Of a stretch of DNA of 18,125 bases, positions 6,122 through 14,141 are shown in pieces; position 1 is the first letter of the stretch; each line of letters starts with the position of its first letter. Both the position numbers and the translations under genes were made by a program. This stretch comes from Marinobacter sp. Lineage in GTDB: Bacteria > Pseudomonadota > Gammaproteobacteria > Pseudomonadales > Oleiphilaceae. Below the pieces are notes generated by a model. That model ran no database searches and was not told where the DNA came from. It saw only the letters and a program-made list of their open reading frames with translations. The stretch covers positions 1 to 18,125 of the forward strand of contig JAEPMM010000018.1 in assembly GCA_017643965.1 (NCBI GenBank), read 5' to 3'.

Positions 6122-8008
6122 ATGGAAAGCCCAAGCCTCAGCGAATTCGACCTGCACCTTTTCGGACAGGGCAAGCACTGGCACATCTATAACGTGCTGG
6201 GTGCTCACCTTTGCCGGCACGCCGGTGACGAAGGCGTGCGCTTTGCCGTCTGGGCGCCCTCTGCGCAGGCCGTCAGTGTGATCGGTGATTTCAACGGCTG
6301 GCAGCCAGGCGCTGACCCATTGCACAAGCGCCCGGAAAGCGGGGTCTGGGAGTGTTTCCGGCCGCAACTGGCTGCGGGGACTCTCTACAAATACGCCGTT
6401 ACCACCACCAGCGGTGAACAGCTGATCAAGACCGACCCCTACGGTCAGGCCTTCGAACCCCGGCCGGCGACGGCAGCGGTCGTGACCCAGCGCAGTCGTT
6501 TCAGCTGGGGCGATGGTGACTGGCTGGCCCATCGCAACTGCTGGAACTGGCGGGATCAGCCACTGTCGATCTACGAGGTACACGCCGGTTCCTGGCGGCT
6601 TCACGGCTCCGGGCGCTGGCTGAATTATCGCGAACTGGCCGACCAGCTGGTGCCCTACGTGCGGGACATGGGTTTCACCCACATCGAGTTGCTGCCGGTC
6701 ACCGAGCATCCGCTGGATGAATCCTGGGGCTACCAGACCACCGGGTACTACGCGCCCCCAAGCCGCTTCGGCACCCCGGCCGATTTTCGCTATTTCGTTG
6801 ACTGCTGCCACCGCAACCACATCGGGGTGCTGCTCGATTGGGTGCCCGGGCACTTTCCCAAAGATACCCACGCCCTCGCGCGTTTCGACGGTTCTGCCCT
6901 GTACGAACATGAGGATCCCCGCCAGGGCGAGCACCAGGACTGGGGGACCCTGATCTACAACTACGCCCGCCATGAAGTGCGCAACTTTCTGATTGGCAGC
7001 GCGCTGTTCTGGCTCGACACCTTTCACATTGACGGTCTGCGGGTGGATGCGGTGGCGTCGATGTTGTATCTGAACTACTCCCGCGACGAAGGCGACTGGT
7101 TGCCGAACATCCACGGTGGCCATGAAAATCTCGAGGCCATCGAATTCCTGCGGGAACTGAACCAGATCTGCCGCGAGCGCTACCCCGGCACCATGATCAT
7201 TGCCGAAGAGTCCACCTCGTGGCCCCAGGTCACGCGGCCGGAATCGGTGGGTGGGCTGGGCTTTTGCCTGAAATGGAACATGGGCTGGATGCACGACACC
7301 CTGGATTATCTCAGCCAGGACCCGGTGTTCCGGCAGTACCATCACGACAAGCTCACCTTCGGCGTGCTGTATGCGTTCAGTGAGAGCTTTCTGCTGCCCC
7401 TGTCACACGACGAGGTGGTGCACGAGAAAGCCAGCCTGCTCAACAAGATGCCGGGAGATGGCTGGCAGCAAAGGGCCAATCTGCGGCTGTTGTTCACCTA
7501 TCTGTATACCTACCCCGGCGCAAAACTGCTGTTCATGGGCGGCGAGTTTGGCCAGCGCCGGGAATGGAGCGAAAAACGGGAGCTGGACTGGGCGCTGCTT
7601 GAGCAGGAAGAACACCGGGGCCTACAGCAGTTGGTGCGGGATCTGAATCATCTGCTGAAAGAACAGCCGGCCCTGCACCGGGCCAACTACCGACCCGACG
7701 GCTTTGCCTGGATCGACTGCCACGATTCCACCCAGTCGGTGATCAGCTTCCTCAGGCAGGCAGAAGAGCAACGGGTCATCGTCGTCGTCAACTTTACCCC
7801 GGTGCCCCGATATCATTACCGGATCGGCGTGCCCAGCGGTGGTGTCTGGACCGAGCGACTGAACTCGGATTCCGAATACTACGGTGGCAGCAATCTGGGC
7901 AATCCGTTGCCCCTCACCGCAGACCCACAGCCGTGGATGGGGCAGGCCCAGTCGATAGCGCTCACCCTGCCCCCGTTGGGCGCGGTGGTGCTGGAGCAGC
8001 CATTGTGA
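6122..8008 (+). CDS. glgB: 1,4-alpha-glucan branching enzyme (GH13)
   Basis: Introduces alpha-1,6 branches into glycogen by moving short alpha-1,4 chains. The protein is 628 residues, shorter than E. coli GlgB (728). It begins directly at the CBM48 beta-sandwich (about 20-125; FAVWAPSAQAVSVIGDFNGW at 41-60), lacking the extra N-terminal module of the long form. The GH13 barrel carries all catalytic residues: DWVPGHFP (239-246), nucleophile D309 in GLRVDA, acid/base E362 in IIAEES, and D430 in SHDEVVHEK. A C-terminal beta domain follows from about 530. I chose ATG 6122 because the protein starts MESPSLSEFDLHLFGQGKHWHIY with a GGGAAG site 11 bases upstream. A TTG at 6053 in frame adds an unlikely 23-residue leader. 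It is first gene of the rightward glgB-glgA-glgP operon and overlaps glgA. Confidence 0.96.
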   Translation: MESPSLSEFDLHLFGQGKHWHIYNVLGAHLCRHAGDEGVRFAVWAPSAQAVSVIGDFNGWQPGADPLHKRPESGVWECFRPQLAAGTLYKYAVTTTSGEQLIKTDPYGQAFEPRPATAAVVTQRSRFSWGDGDWLAHRNCWNWRDQPLSIYEVHAGSWRLHGSGRWLNYRELADQLVPYVRDMGFTHIELLPVTEHPLDESWGYQTTGYYAPPSRFGTPADFRYFVDCCHRNHIGVLLDWVPGHFPKDTHALARFDGSALYEHEDPRQGEHQDWGTLIYNYARHEVRNFLIGSALFWLDTFHIDGLRVDAVASMLYLNYSRDEGDWLPNIHGGHENLEAIEFLRELNQICRERYPGTMIIAEESTSWPQVTRPESVGGLGFCLKWNMGWMHDTLDYLSQDPVFRQYHHDKLTFGVLYAFSESFLLPLSHDEVVHEKASLLNKMPGDGWQQRANLRLLFTYLYTYPGAKLLFMGGEFGQRREWSEKRELDWALLEQEEHRGLQQLVRDLNHLLKEQPALHRANYRPDGFAWIDCHDSTQSVISFLRQAEEQRVIVVVNFTPVPRYHYRIGVPSGGVWTERLNSDSEYYGGSNLGNPLPLTADPQPWMGQAQSIALTLPPLGAVVLEQPL

Positions 8009-9471
8009 CCCGGGTACTGTTTGTCACCAGCGAGGTGCACCCGGTGATCAAGACCGGCGGGCTTGCGGACGTGTCTGCGAGTTTGCCGGAAGCCCTGTGC
8101 ACGATGGATCATGACGTGCAGATCGTGCTCCCCGGCTACCCCGCGGCCATGGCGGTGGCGAATGCCAGCGGGGCTCGCCGCAGGGCGCAGCTGAATGTCG
8201 GGGGCTTTGACGTGACACTCTGGCAGACCCAGTTACCCGGCACCGCGGTGGTGTTGTGGCTGGTGGAATGCCCACCGCTGTTCGACCGCCCGGGTAACCC
8301 CTACCAATGCTCCGAAGACGAGGACTGGCCGGACAACGCCCAACGCTACTGTCTCTTCGCCCAAGTCGTCGCGCTGATGGCCCTCGGCGAGGCCGACCTT
8401 GACTGGGTTCCGGACCTGGTGCATTGCAACGACTGGCAGAGCGGGCTGGTTCCCGTAATTTTGGACAACACTCGCCAACGACCGGCAACAGTGTTCGCCA
8501 TCCACAACCTGGCTTATCAGGGGCTCTTTTCCCACCGCATCTTCCAGGCCCTGGAGTTACCGGACTCGCTCTGGCGTTTCGATCGGCTGGAATTTCACGA
8601 CCAGCTGTCCTTTCTTAAGGGAGGGCTGGTGTTCAGCGACCAACTGACTACTGTCAGCCCCGGATACGCCCGGGAAGTCTGCCAGCCGGAGCTGGGCTAC
8701 GGCCTGGATGGACTGCTCCGCTACCGGCAGTCAGCCCTCACCGGCATTCTTAACGGCATCGATACCCGCCACTGGGATCCGCAAACCGACCCGCTGCTGG
8801 ATCATCATTACAGTGCCAGGTCGCTCGGCAACAAAAGGCTGTGCCGACGGGACCTGCAGCGGCGGGTCGGTCTCGACGCCAATGGCGAAGGCCCGCTACT
8901 GGGCTTTATCGGGCGGATGGTGGAGCAAAAAGGCATCGACCTGTTGCTGGCCGTTCTGCCGGAATTAATGGACAGGGGTTGCCAGTGCGTGATTTTGGGT
9001 TCGGGTATGCGTGACTATGAGCAGGCCGCGCTGGATCTGGCTGAACACCATCCCGGACAGCTGTCGGTGACACTCGGCTTTAACGAAAGCCTGGCCCACC
9101 GCATCACCGCCGGTGCTGACCTGTTCATCATGCCGTCACGGTTCGAGCCTTGCGGGCTCAACCAGATGTACAGCATGCGCTACGGCACCGTACCGGTGGT
9201 GCATCGGGTTGGCGGATTGGGTGACACGGTGTTTGACCCACAAACCGCGAGCGCCGATCAGGCGAATGGATTTACCTTCCGCTCACCGGACCCCCCGGCC
9301 CTGCGCGCGGCAATCGACCGGGCACTGGACGCGTTTCGAAAGCCGAAAACCTGGCGCAAGCTGCAACGCAACGGTATGGCCGGTGACTATTCCTGGCAGA
9401 CCCGCGCCCGGGAATACACCAACGTTTATCGTCAGGCTCTGGCCGCCCGCCAGAGCGCGGATCATGACTAA
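8005..9471 (+). CDS. glgA: Glycogen synthase, ADP-glucose type (GT5)
   Basis: Extends alpha-1,4-glucan chains using ADP-glucose. The protein is 488 residues (E. coli GlgA has 477). It shows the N-terminal ADP-glucose motif K16-T-G-G-L, HCNDWQSG (140-147), IHNLAYQG (166-173, with catalytic-site H167), GRMVEQKG (303-310, with phosphate-binding R303 and K309), and RFEPCGLNQMYSMRYG (379-394, with E381). The start is a GTG at 8005 that overlaps the glgB stop (GTGA), giving the standard N-terminus (M)TRVLFVTSEVHPVIKTGGLADV. An in-frame ATG at 7933 would add 24 unrelated residues inside glgB. The four-base overlap implies coupling to glgB, and glgP follows after 29 bases. Confidence 0.96.
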   Translation: MTRVLFVTSEVHPVIKTGGLADVSASLPEALCTMDHDVQIVLPGYPAAMAVANASGARRRAQLNVGGFDVTLWQTQLPGTAVVLWLVECPPLFDRPGNPYQCSEDEDWPDNAQRYCLFAQVVALMALGEADLDWVPDLVHCNDWQSGLVPVILDNTRQRPATVFAIHNLAYQGLFSHRIFQALELPDSLWRFDRLEFHDQLSFLKGGLVFSDQLTTVSPGYAREVCQPELGYGLDGLLRYRQSALTGILNGIDTRHWDPQTDPLLDHHYSARSLGNKRLCRRDLQRRVGLDANGEGPLLGFIGRMVEQKGIDLLLAVLPELMDRGCQCVILGSGMRDYEQAALDLAEHHPGQLSVTLGFNESLAHRITAGADLFIMPSRFEPCGLNQMYSMRYGTVPVVHRVGGLGDTVFDPQTASADQANGFTFRSPDPPALRAAIDRALDAFRKPKTWRKLQRNGMAGDYSWQTRAREYTNVYRQALAARQSADHD

Positions 9472-9500
9472 CCGGGCAACCGCTGTGGGAGGCGACAACC

Positions 9501-12071
9501 ATGCACAACGCCACTGAATTCAAACTGGAAGCCCGGCCCACCATCCCCGAGGCACTCGCCCGTCTGGACGAACTGGCCAACGATCTGTTCTACAGCTGGG
9601 ATCACGGGGTTCGCAGTCTGTTTGCGCGGATTGACCTGCGGTTGTGGCAGAAAGTGGCACACAACCCGAAGCTGTTTCTGCGGCGGGTCGCGCAAAACCG
9701 GTTGGAGGAAGCGGCGGAAGACCGCGCCTTTCTCTCCGAGTACCGCCGCATACTGAGCAGTTACGATGCTTATCTTGAAGCCGAGCCGGGGCCGGAGGTG
9801 ACCACCCGCCTGGATCCTGACACGGCGCTGGTGGCGTATTTCTGCGCCGAGTTCGGCTTTCACGAGAGTTTTCCGATCTACTCCGGAGGGCTGGGCATTC
9901 TCGCCGGCGACCACTGCAAGGCCGCCAGCGACCTGGGGCTGCCGTTCGTGGCCGTGGGCCTGTTGTATCAGCAGGGCTATTTTATCCAGACCATCGATGC
10001 CCAGGGGCAGCAGATTGCCCGCTACCAGTCCCATTACAGCGACGAGCTGCCGATATCACTGGTGGAACAGGAAGGAGAGCCGCTGCGGGTATCCGTGCCC
10101 TTCCCCGGCCGCCTCGTTCACGCCAGGGTCTGGGAAGCCCGGGTCGGCCACATCCGGCTGTATCTGCTGGACACCCACGTTGAGGAAAACTCTGCTGAGG
10201 ACCGGGAACTGACCCTGCAGCTGTACGGTGGCGATGAAACCACCCGCATCAGCCAGGAGATGCTGCTGGGTATTGGCGGAGCGCGGGTGCTGCGGGCTCT
10301 CGGCCTCTGGCCTACGGTCTGGCACATTAACGAAGGCCACGCCGCTTTTCTGATCCTGGAGCGTTGCCGCCAGGCCATGGCTGACGGCCTGTCCTTTGAA
10401 GCGGCGCTGGAGCTGAATGCCGGCGCCACACTGTTCACGACCCACACGCCGGTGCCGGCAGGCCACGATATTTTTTCCCGCGCACTGGTGCAGCACCATC
10501 TCGGCGATTACCTCGCGGAGGCGGGCCTCGATTTCGAGTCGGTTTTCCAGTTAGGCTCCAAATCCTCCGGCGACTCCTTCAACATGACCAGCCTGGGCCT
10601 GCGCGGGTCCCGGTTTCATAACGGCGTCAGCCGGATTCATGGCGGGGTCGCGTCTGGCATGGAGGGTGACATCTGGCCTCAGGTGCCGGCAAAAGAGAAC
10701 CCCATGGGTTACATCACCAACGGTGTGCATGTGCCGACGTTCCTGTCCCCGGAACGGTCCAGCCTGTTTGATATTCAGGCTCCGACCTGGAAAAGCGAAT
10801 TGCGAAACGCGGAATTCTGGGAGTTCATCGACCGGATTCCCGATTACCATTACTGGAGCGTGCATAAGGCGCTCAAGCAGCAGATGGGTGAATACATTGT
10901 TCGCTGTCTCAAGCGCCAGCATCGGCGCAACGGCACTGGTCACTCGGTGACGGAGCGGATGACGCGCCAACTGGTGTCACCGGAAAAAGACACCATGGTG
11001 ATCGGGTTCGCCCGCCGCTTTGCCACCTACAAGCGGGCCACGTTGATTTTCTCGGATCTCGACCGTCTGGAACGTTTGCTCACTGACCCTGAACGGCCGG
11101 TGGTGCTGGTGTTCGCCGGCAAGGCGCATCCCAAGGACAAACCCGGGCAACAGCTGATTCGTGTCATCCACGACCTGTCGATGCAACCGGCGCTGATGGG
11201 GCACGTCATCCTGTTGGAGGATTACGATCAGGCGATGGCGCGACGACTGCTCAGTGACGTGGATGTGTGGCTGAATACGCCGGAATACCCCAAGGAGGCA
11301 AGCGGTACCTCCGGTGAGAAAGCCGCGCTGAACGGCGCCCTCAATCTGAGCGTGCTGGATGGCTGGTGGGGCGAGGGCTACAACGGCAAGAATGGCTGGG
11401 CAATCAACCCTCGCAGCACAGAGCTTGACCTGGCGTTTCGCAATCAGGAGGAAGCCCGTGACCTGCTGGATCTGATTGAGTTCGAAATCGTGCCGCTGTA
11501 TTACAACCGCGCCTCCCAGGGCTATTCCAAAGGCTGGGTACAGCGATCAAAAGCGTCCATGAAAACCATTACACCGCTGTTCAACAGCCAGCGCATGGTG
11601 ATGGACTACGTTGAACGGTATTACCGGCCGGCCACAATGCAGGGCATGAAGCTGGCGGCAGACAGCAGCCGGTTGGCCATCGAACTGGCGGAATGGAAAC
11701 AGCGGGTCCGACAGGACTGGGCCGGAGTGTCCCTGTCCGTCAGCCAGTGTGTCGCAGCGACCTGCCTCCACGACGAGGAAATCTCGCTGGCGGTGAACGT
11801 GCAGCTTAATGGCCTGCGGCCGGAGGATGTGCGGGTGGAGTGCCTGGTGACGGCGGAGTGCACCGGCACCCACGACTGTCCGGGCCCGGATCGGTTCCTG
11901 CTTCAGCACGACACAGCCAGCCAGAAAGACGCGGACAATGGAGGCGCAACGGTTTTCTCAACGCGGATTCTGCCCCCCTATCCGGGGCTGCAATCCCTGC
12001 GTATCCGCGTGTACCCCTACCACCAGGGACTGACCCACCCGCTGGAGATGGGGGCCATGGTCTGGTTGTAA
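9501..12071 (+). CDS. glgP: Alpha-glucan (glycogen) phosphorylase, DUF3417-containing GT35
   Basis: Degrades glycogen or maltodextrin from non-reducing ends to glucose 1-phosphate. At 856 residues it belongs to the branch with an N-terminal DUF3417 segment (about 14-120), distinct from E. coli GlgP/MalP. Landmarks include AYFCAEFGFHESFPIYSGGLGILAGDHCKAASDLG (112-146), WHINEGHAAF (274-283), GYITNGVHVPTF (403-414) and GFARRFATYKRATL (502-515). EASGTSGEKAALNGALNLSVLDGWW (599-623) contains the predicted PLP-binding lysine K607. Residues beyond about 710 form a C-terminal region common to this branch. GGGAGG lies 8 bases before the ATG. It is the last gene of glgB-glgA-glgP and ends 17 bases from the convergent esterase gene. 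A second member of the same family starts at the left window edge. Confidence 0.94.
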   Translation: MHNATEFKLEARPTIPEALARLDELANDLFYSWDHGVRSLFARIDLRLWQKVAHNPKLFLRRVAQNRLEEAAEDRAFLSEYRRILSSYDAYLEAEPGPEVTTRLDPDTALVAYFCAEFGFHESFPIYSGGLGILAGDHCKAASDLGLPFVAVGLLYQQGYFIQTIDAQGQQIARYQSHYSDELPISLVEQEGEPLRVSVPFPGRLVHARVWEARVGHIRLYLLDTHVEENSAEDRELTLQLYGGDETTRISQEMLLGIGGARVLRALGLWPTVWHINEGHAAFLILERCRQAMADGLSFEAALELNAGATLFTTHTPVPAGHDIFSRALVQHHLGDYLAEAGLDFESVFQLGSKSSGDSFNMTSLGLRGSRFHNGVSRIHGGVASGMEGDIWPQVPAKENPMGYITNGVHVPTFLSPERSSLFDIQAPTWKSELRNAEFWEFIDRIPDYHYWSVHKALKQQMGEYIVRCLKRQHRRNGTGHSVTERMTRQLVSPEKDTMVIGFARRFATYKRATLIFSDLDRLERLLTDPERPVVLVFAGKAHPKDKPGQQLIRVIHDLSMQPALMGHVILLEDYDQAMARRLLSDVDVWLNTPEYPKEASGTSGEKAALNGALNLSVLDGWWGEGYNGKNGWAINPRSTELDLAFRNQEEARDLLDLIEFEIVPLYYNRASQGYSKGWVQRSKASMKTITPLFNSQRMVMDYVERYYRPATMQGMKLAADSSRLAIELAEWKQRVRQDWAGVSLSVSQCVAATCLHDEEISLAVNVQLNGLRPEDVRVECLVTAECTGTHDCPGPDRFLLQHDTASQKDADNGGATVFSTRILPPYPGLQSLRIRVYPYHQGLTHPLEMGAMVWL

Positions 12072-12088
12072 ACGCGGGGCCTGTGGCG

Positions 12089-12754
12089 TCAGAGTGCGTG
12101 CTGCTCGATAAAGCGACCAATGTCCTGAATCTCTTCCAGGCAGACACTGTGCTCCATCGGATAGGTTTCGTAGCGTGGCTGAAAACCCATCGCTTCCAGT
12201 TGCTCCACACTTCGGCGCCCCAGGGTTTCCGGAACAACCGGGTCAAACGTACCGTGATACACGTTGATGGGCAGGCCGGCATTCGCCTTTGATGGCTCCA
12301 CCGTGTTTGCGGTTGCAAAATAAGTCGACAGAGCAAGAATTCCGGCCAGACGCTGCGGGTAACTCAGACCCAGCTCGTAGGCCACGGCACCGCCCTGGGA
12401 AAACCCGGCAATGACAATGTTCGCCGCCGGGATGCCCCGTTCGATCTCACGGTCGATCATCCGTGCCACGGCTGCGGCAGACACTTTCAGCTGTTCTGTA
12501 TCCACCACCCGGTCAATGTTCATACCCTTGATGTCGTACCAGGCGGGCATGATCATGCCGCCGTTGATGGTGACCGGCAGCTCCGGGGCATGGGGAAACA
12601 GGAACCGGACAGCCGCGTCTGCGGGCAGGCCCAGTTCGGGCACCACCGGCTCGAAATCATGACCGCTGGCGCCCAGCCCGTGCAGCCAGATCACGGCAGC
12701 GGTGGGGTTCGGGTTGGTTTCCAGCTCGATATACTTCAGTTCCGGCACAAACAT
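12089..12754 (-). CDS. Alpha/beta-hydrolase carboxylesterase (esterase II / phospholipase-carboxylesterase family)
   Basis: A 221-residue serine hydrolase of the small carboxylesterase/acyl-protein-thioesterase-like family, similar in layout to Pseudomonas fluorescens esterase II. The oxyanion motif is WLHGLGASGHDF (23-34). The nucleophile is S119 in GFSQGG, and the triad is completed by D171 (GTFDPVVP) and H202 (MEHSVC). There is no signal peptide, so it is cytosolic and probably acts on short-chain esters or lysophospholipids. The ATG lies three bases after the acyltransferase stop codon, with a GAGG very close to the start. The two genes are therefore likely co-transcribed and coupled. It converges on glgP. 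Confidence 0.92.
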   Translation of the reverse strand: MFVPELKYIELETNPNPTAAVIWLHGLGASGHDFEPVVPELGLPADAAVRFLFPHAPELPVTINGGMIMPAWYDIKGMNIDRVVDTEQLKVSAAAVARMIDREIERGIPAANIVIAGFSQGGAVAYELGLSYPQRLAGILALSTYFATANTVEPSKANAGLPINVYHGTFDPVVPETLGRRSVEQLEAMGFQPRYETYPMEHSVCLEEIQDIGRFIEQHAL

Positions 12755-12757
12755 ACC

Positions 12758-13960
12758 TCAATCGTCGGTTTGGTGGTCAGCGCCGGGCTCGTTGGCCTGC
12801 AGCGCTGAGACCACCGGGTTGGCGTACATGTCCAGCAGATACGGCCGGATGGCGGGCTCGCAGTGCTCAAGCCGGCGCTCCATCTCCGCTTCCGCGGCCT
12901 CGAACTCCGCCGGTGACCAGGTTTCCGCAGTGACCACCGCATCGGTCACGGTATCCGGCGTGGTGTGGGCCTGGGGATGAATGCCCCGTTGCCGGTAGGC
13001 CACCAGATTGGACGCATGCAGGTGGTAGTTGGCGTGCATTTCCCGGTCAATACGAGCAGCCAGATCCCTGGCGTTACCCGGCGCATCGGCAATCGGCGCG
13101 CCGAAATGCACATGCACGTGGCCCTTGAAGCCCGTCAGCCCCTTCATGATCTGATCGGTGTCCTCTCCCGGCGCTTTGGTGTAGCTGCCGGTGCGGGCAC
13201 GGGTTTCCAGTTCCTTCGCCTTGTCGACGTCACAGGGGTCGTACTCGTATGCGATGGAGACCGGCACAATGTGAAGGCGGTTCATGGCTTCCGCGAAATC
13301 CAGGCCGCTTTTCTTCTTGCTCATGTAGAACATCTTGATGATGGCCGGATCGGTCACGTCGACGCCGTCTTTGGCACGCCCCTCCCGCTGCGCTATCCAG
13401 ATGCTGTGGTTGGTATCAATGCTGTGATTGATGAACCCGGACAGCATGATATAAGCGTCGCGCATTTCCCGTGGGCTGGTCATGTTGCGGCGCACCACAA
13501 AACTCTTGTTCAGCCGCATCATCTCGGCAAACACCCGATTCGCCAGCAGGTTGTCGCCAATGGCAATGCGGGTGGTGTTGAAGCCGTTGGCGTAGAGCAG
13601 GTAGTTCACCACCATGGGATCGAACACAATGTCGCGGTGGTTGGAGATAAACAGGTGGGCACTGTGCTTGTCGAGATTTTCCAACCCGCTCTGAGTCACC
13701 CGCGTGGTGGTATGATCCACCAGTTCACTGACGTAACCGGACACCTTGGCCTGGAGGTCATCCACCCGCTGCAGATGCCCGAAATTGCTGACCAGCCAAC
13801 GCTTGATCCAGACCCTCACCAGCGCCGGCGCCCAGCGGGCCAGCGTGGGGGATTTGAAGCGGGCAATCATGTCGAGAAATTCCGGATCATTCACCAGGCG
13901 CTGGATGGCAGAGCCGGTTTCTTCGTCCGAATAGGGACGGATGGCGTCAAATTCCTGCAT
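12758..13960 (-). CDS. Glycerolipid-type acyltransferase (PlsC/GPAT superfamily)
   Basis: A 400-residue acyltransferase. The four superfamily blocks can be read: SNHRDIVFDP (106-115), NKSFVVRR (151-158), WIAQREGRAKDG (188-199, equivalent to FPEGTRS) and IVPVSIAYEY (231-240). Such enzymes put fatty acyl groups on glycerol phosphate or lysophosphatidate; the exact acceptor is not clear. In block I the second aspartate is six residues after H108 (HRDIVFD), one more than the usual H-x4-D, while D110 is two after. No membrane segment stands out, so it may be peripheral. The N-terminal 90 and C-terminal 90 residues are family-specific extensions. I chose ATG 13960 (MQEFDAIRPYSDEE) because AGGAA lies six bases upstream. 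A longer frame from 14143 would run almost to the recQ start and looks non-coding. It is divergent from recQ. Confidence 0.88.
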   Translation of the reverse strand: MQEFDAIRPYSDEETGSAIQRLVNDPEFLDMIARFKSPTLARWAPALVRVWIKRWLVSNFGHLQRVDDLQAKVSGYVSELVDHTTTRVTQSGLENLDKHSAHLFISNHRDIVFDPMVVNYLLYANGFNTTRIAIGDNLLANRVFAEMMRLNKSFVVRRNMTSPREMRDAYIMLSGFINHSIDTNHSIWIAQREGRAKDGVDVTDPAIIKMFYMSKKKSGLDFAEAMNRLHIVPVSIAYEYDPCDVDKAKELETRARTGSYTKAPGEDTDQIMKGLTGFKGHVHVHFGAPIADAPGNARDLAARIDREMHANYHLHASNLVAYRQRGIHPQAHTTPDTVTDAVVTAETWSPAEFEAAEAEMERRLEHCEPAIRPYLLDMYANPVVSALQANEPGADHQTDD

Positions 13961-14076
13961 GGAGTTCCTGTTGTTTTCGGTGTCAGTCAAGGGCTGCACT
14001 TCTGGGGCGGTGGCCCTGAAAATCGCGGTATTGTAGCGTTTATCCACGGCATTTGCCTCAACTGTGCTGGCGAATC

Positions 14077-14085
14077 TGGTATCAT
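14077..14085 (+). promoter_or_regulatory. Candidate extended -10 promoter for recQ
   Basis: TGGTATCAT matches the extended -10 form TGnTATAAT with one mismatch in the hexamer (14080-14085), 56 bases before the recQ ATG. A clear -35 is not seen, which is tolerable for extended -10 promoters. On the opposite strand TACAAT (14030-14035) could be the -10 for the acyltransferase gene, 69 bases from its ATG, also without a clear -35. Nothing else was recognised in 13961-14141, and there is no LexA-type palindrome. Confidence 0.35.
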
Positions 14086-14141
14086 TTCGCACTTCGCATT
14101 GTATGGCAGCGACCCTTTCCGCATCCCGGCACTGGCAATCC

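Noticed and set aside
6011..7345. 444-codon open frame antisense to glgB
   Set aside because: It lies opposite well-supported GlgB sequence, shows no recognisable domain, and is typical of spurious frames in GC-rich genes.
14040..14141. LexA (SOS) box before recQ
   Set aside because: No CTG-N10-CAG palindrome with an AT-rich centre is present.
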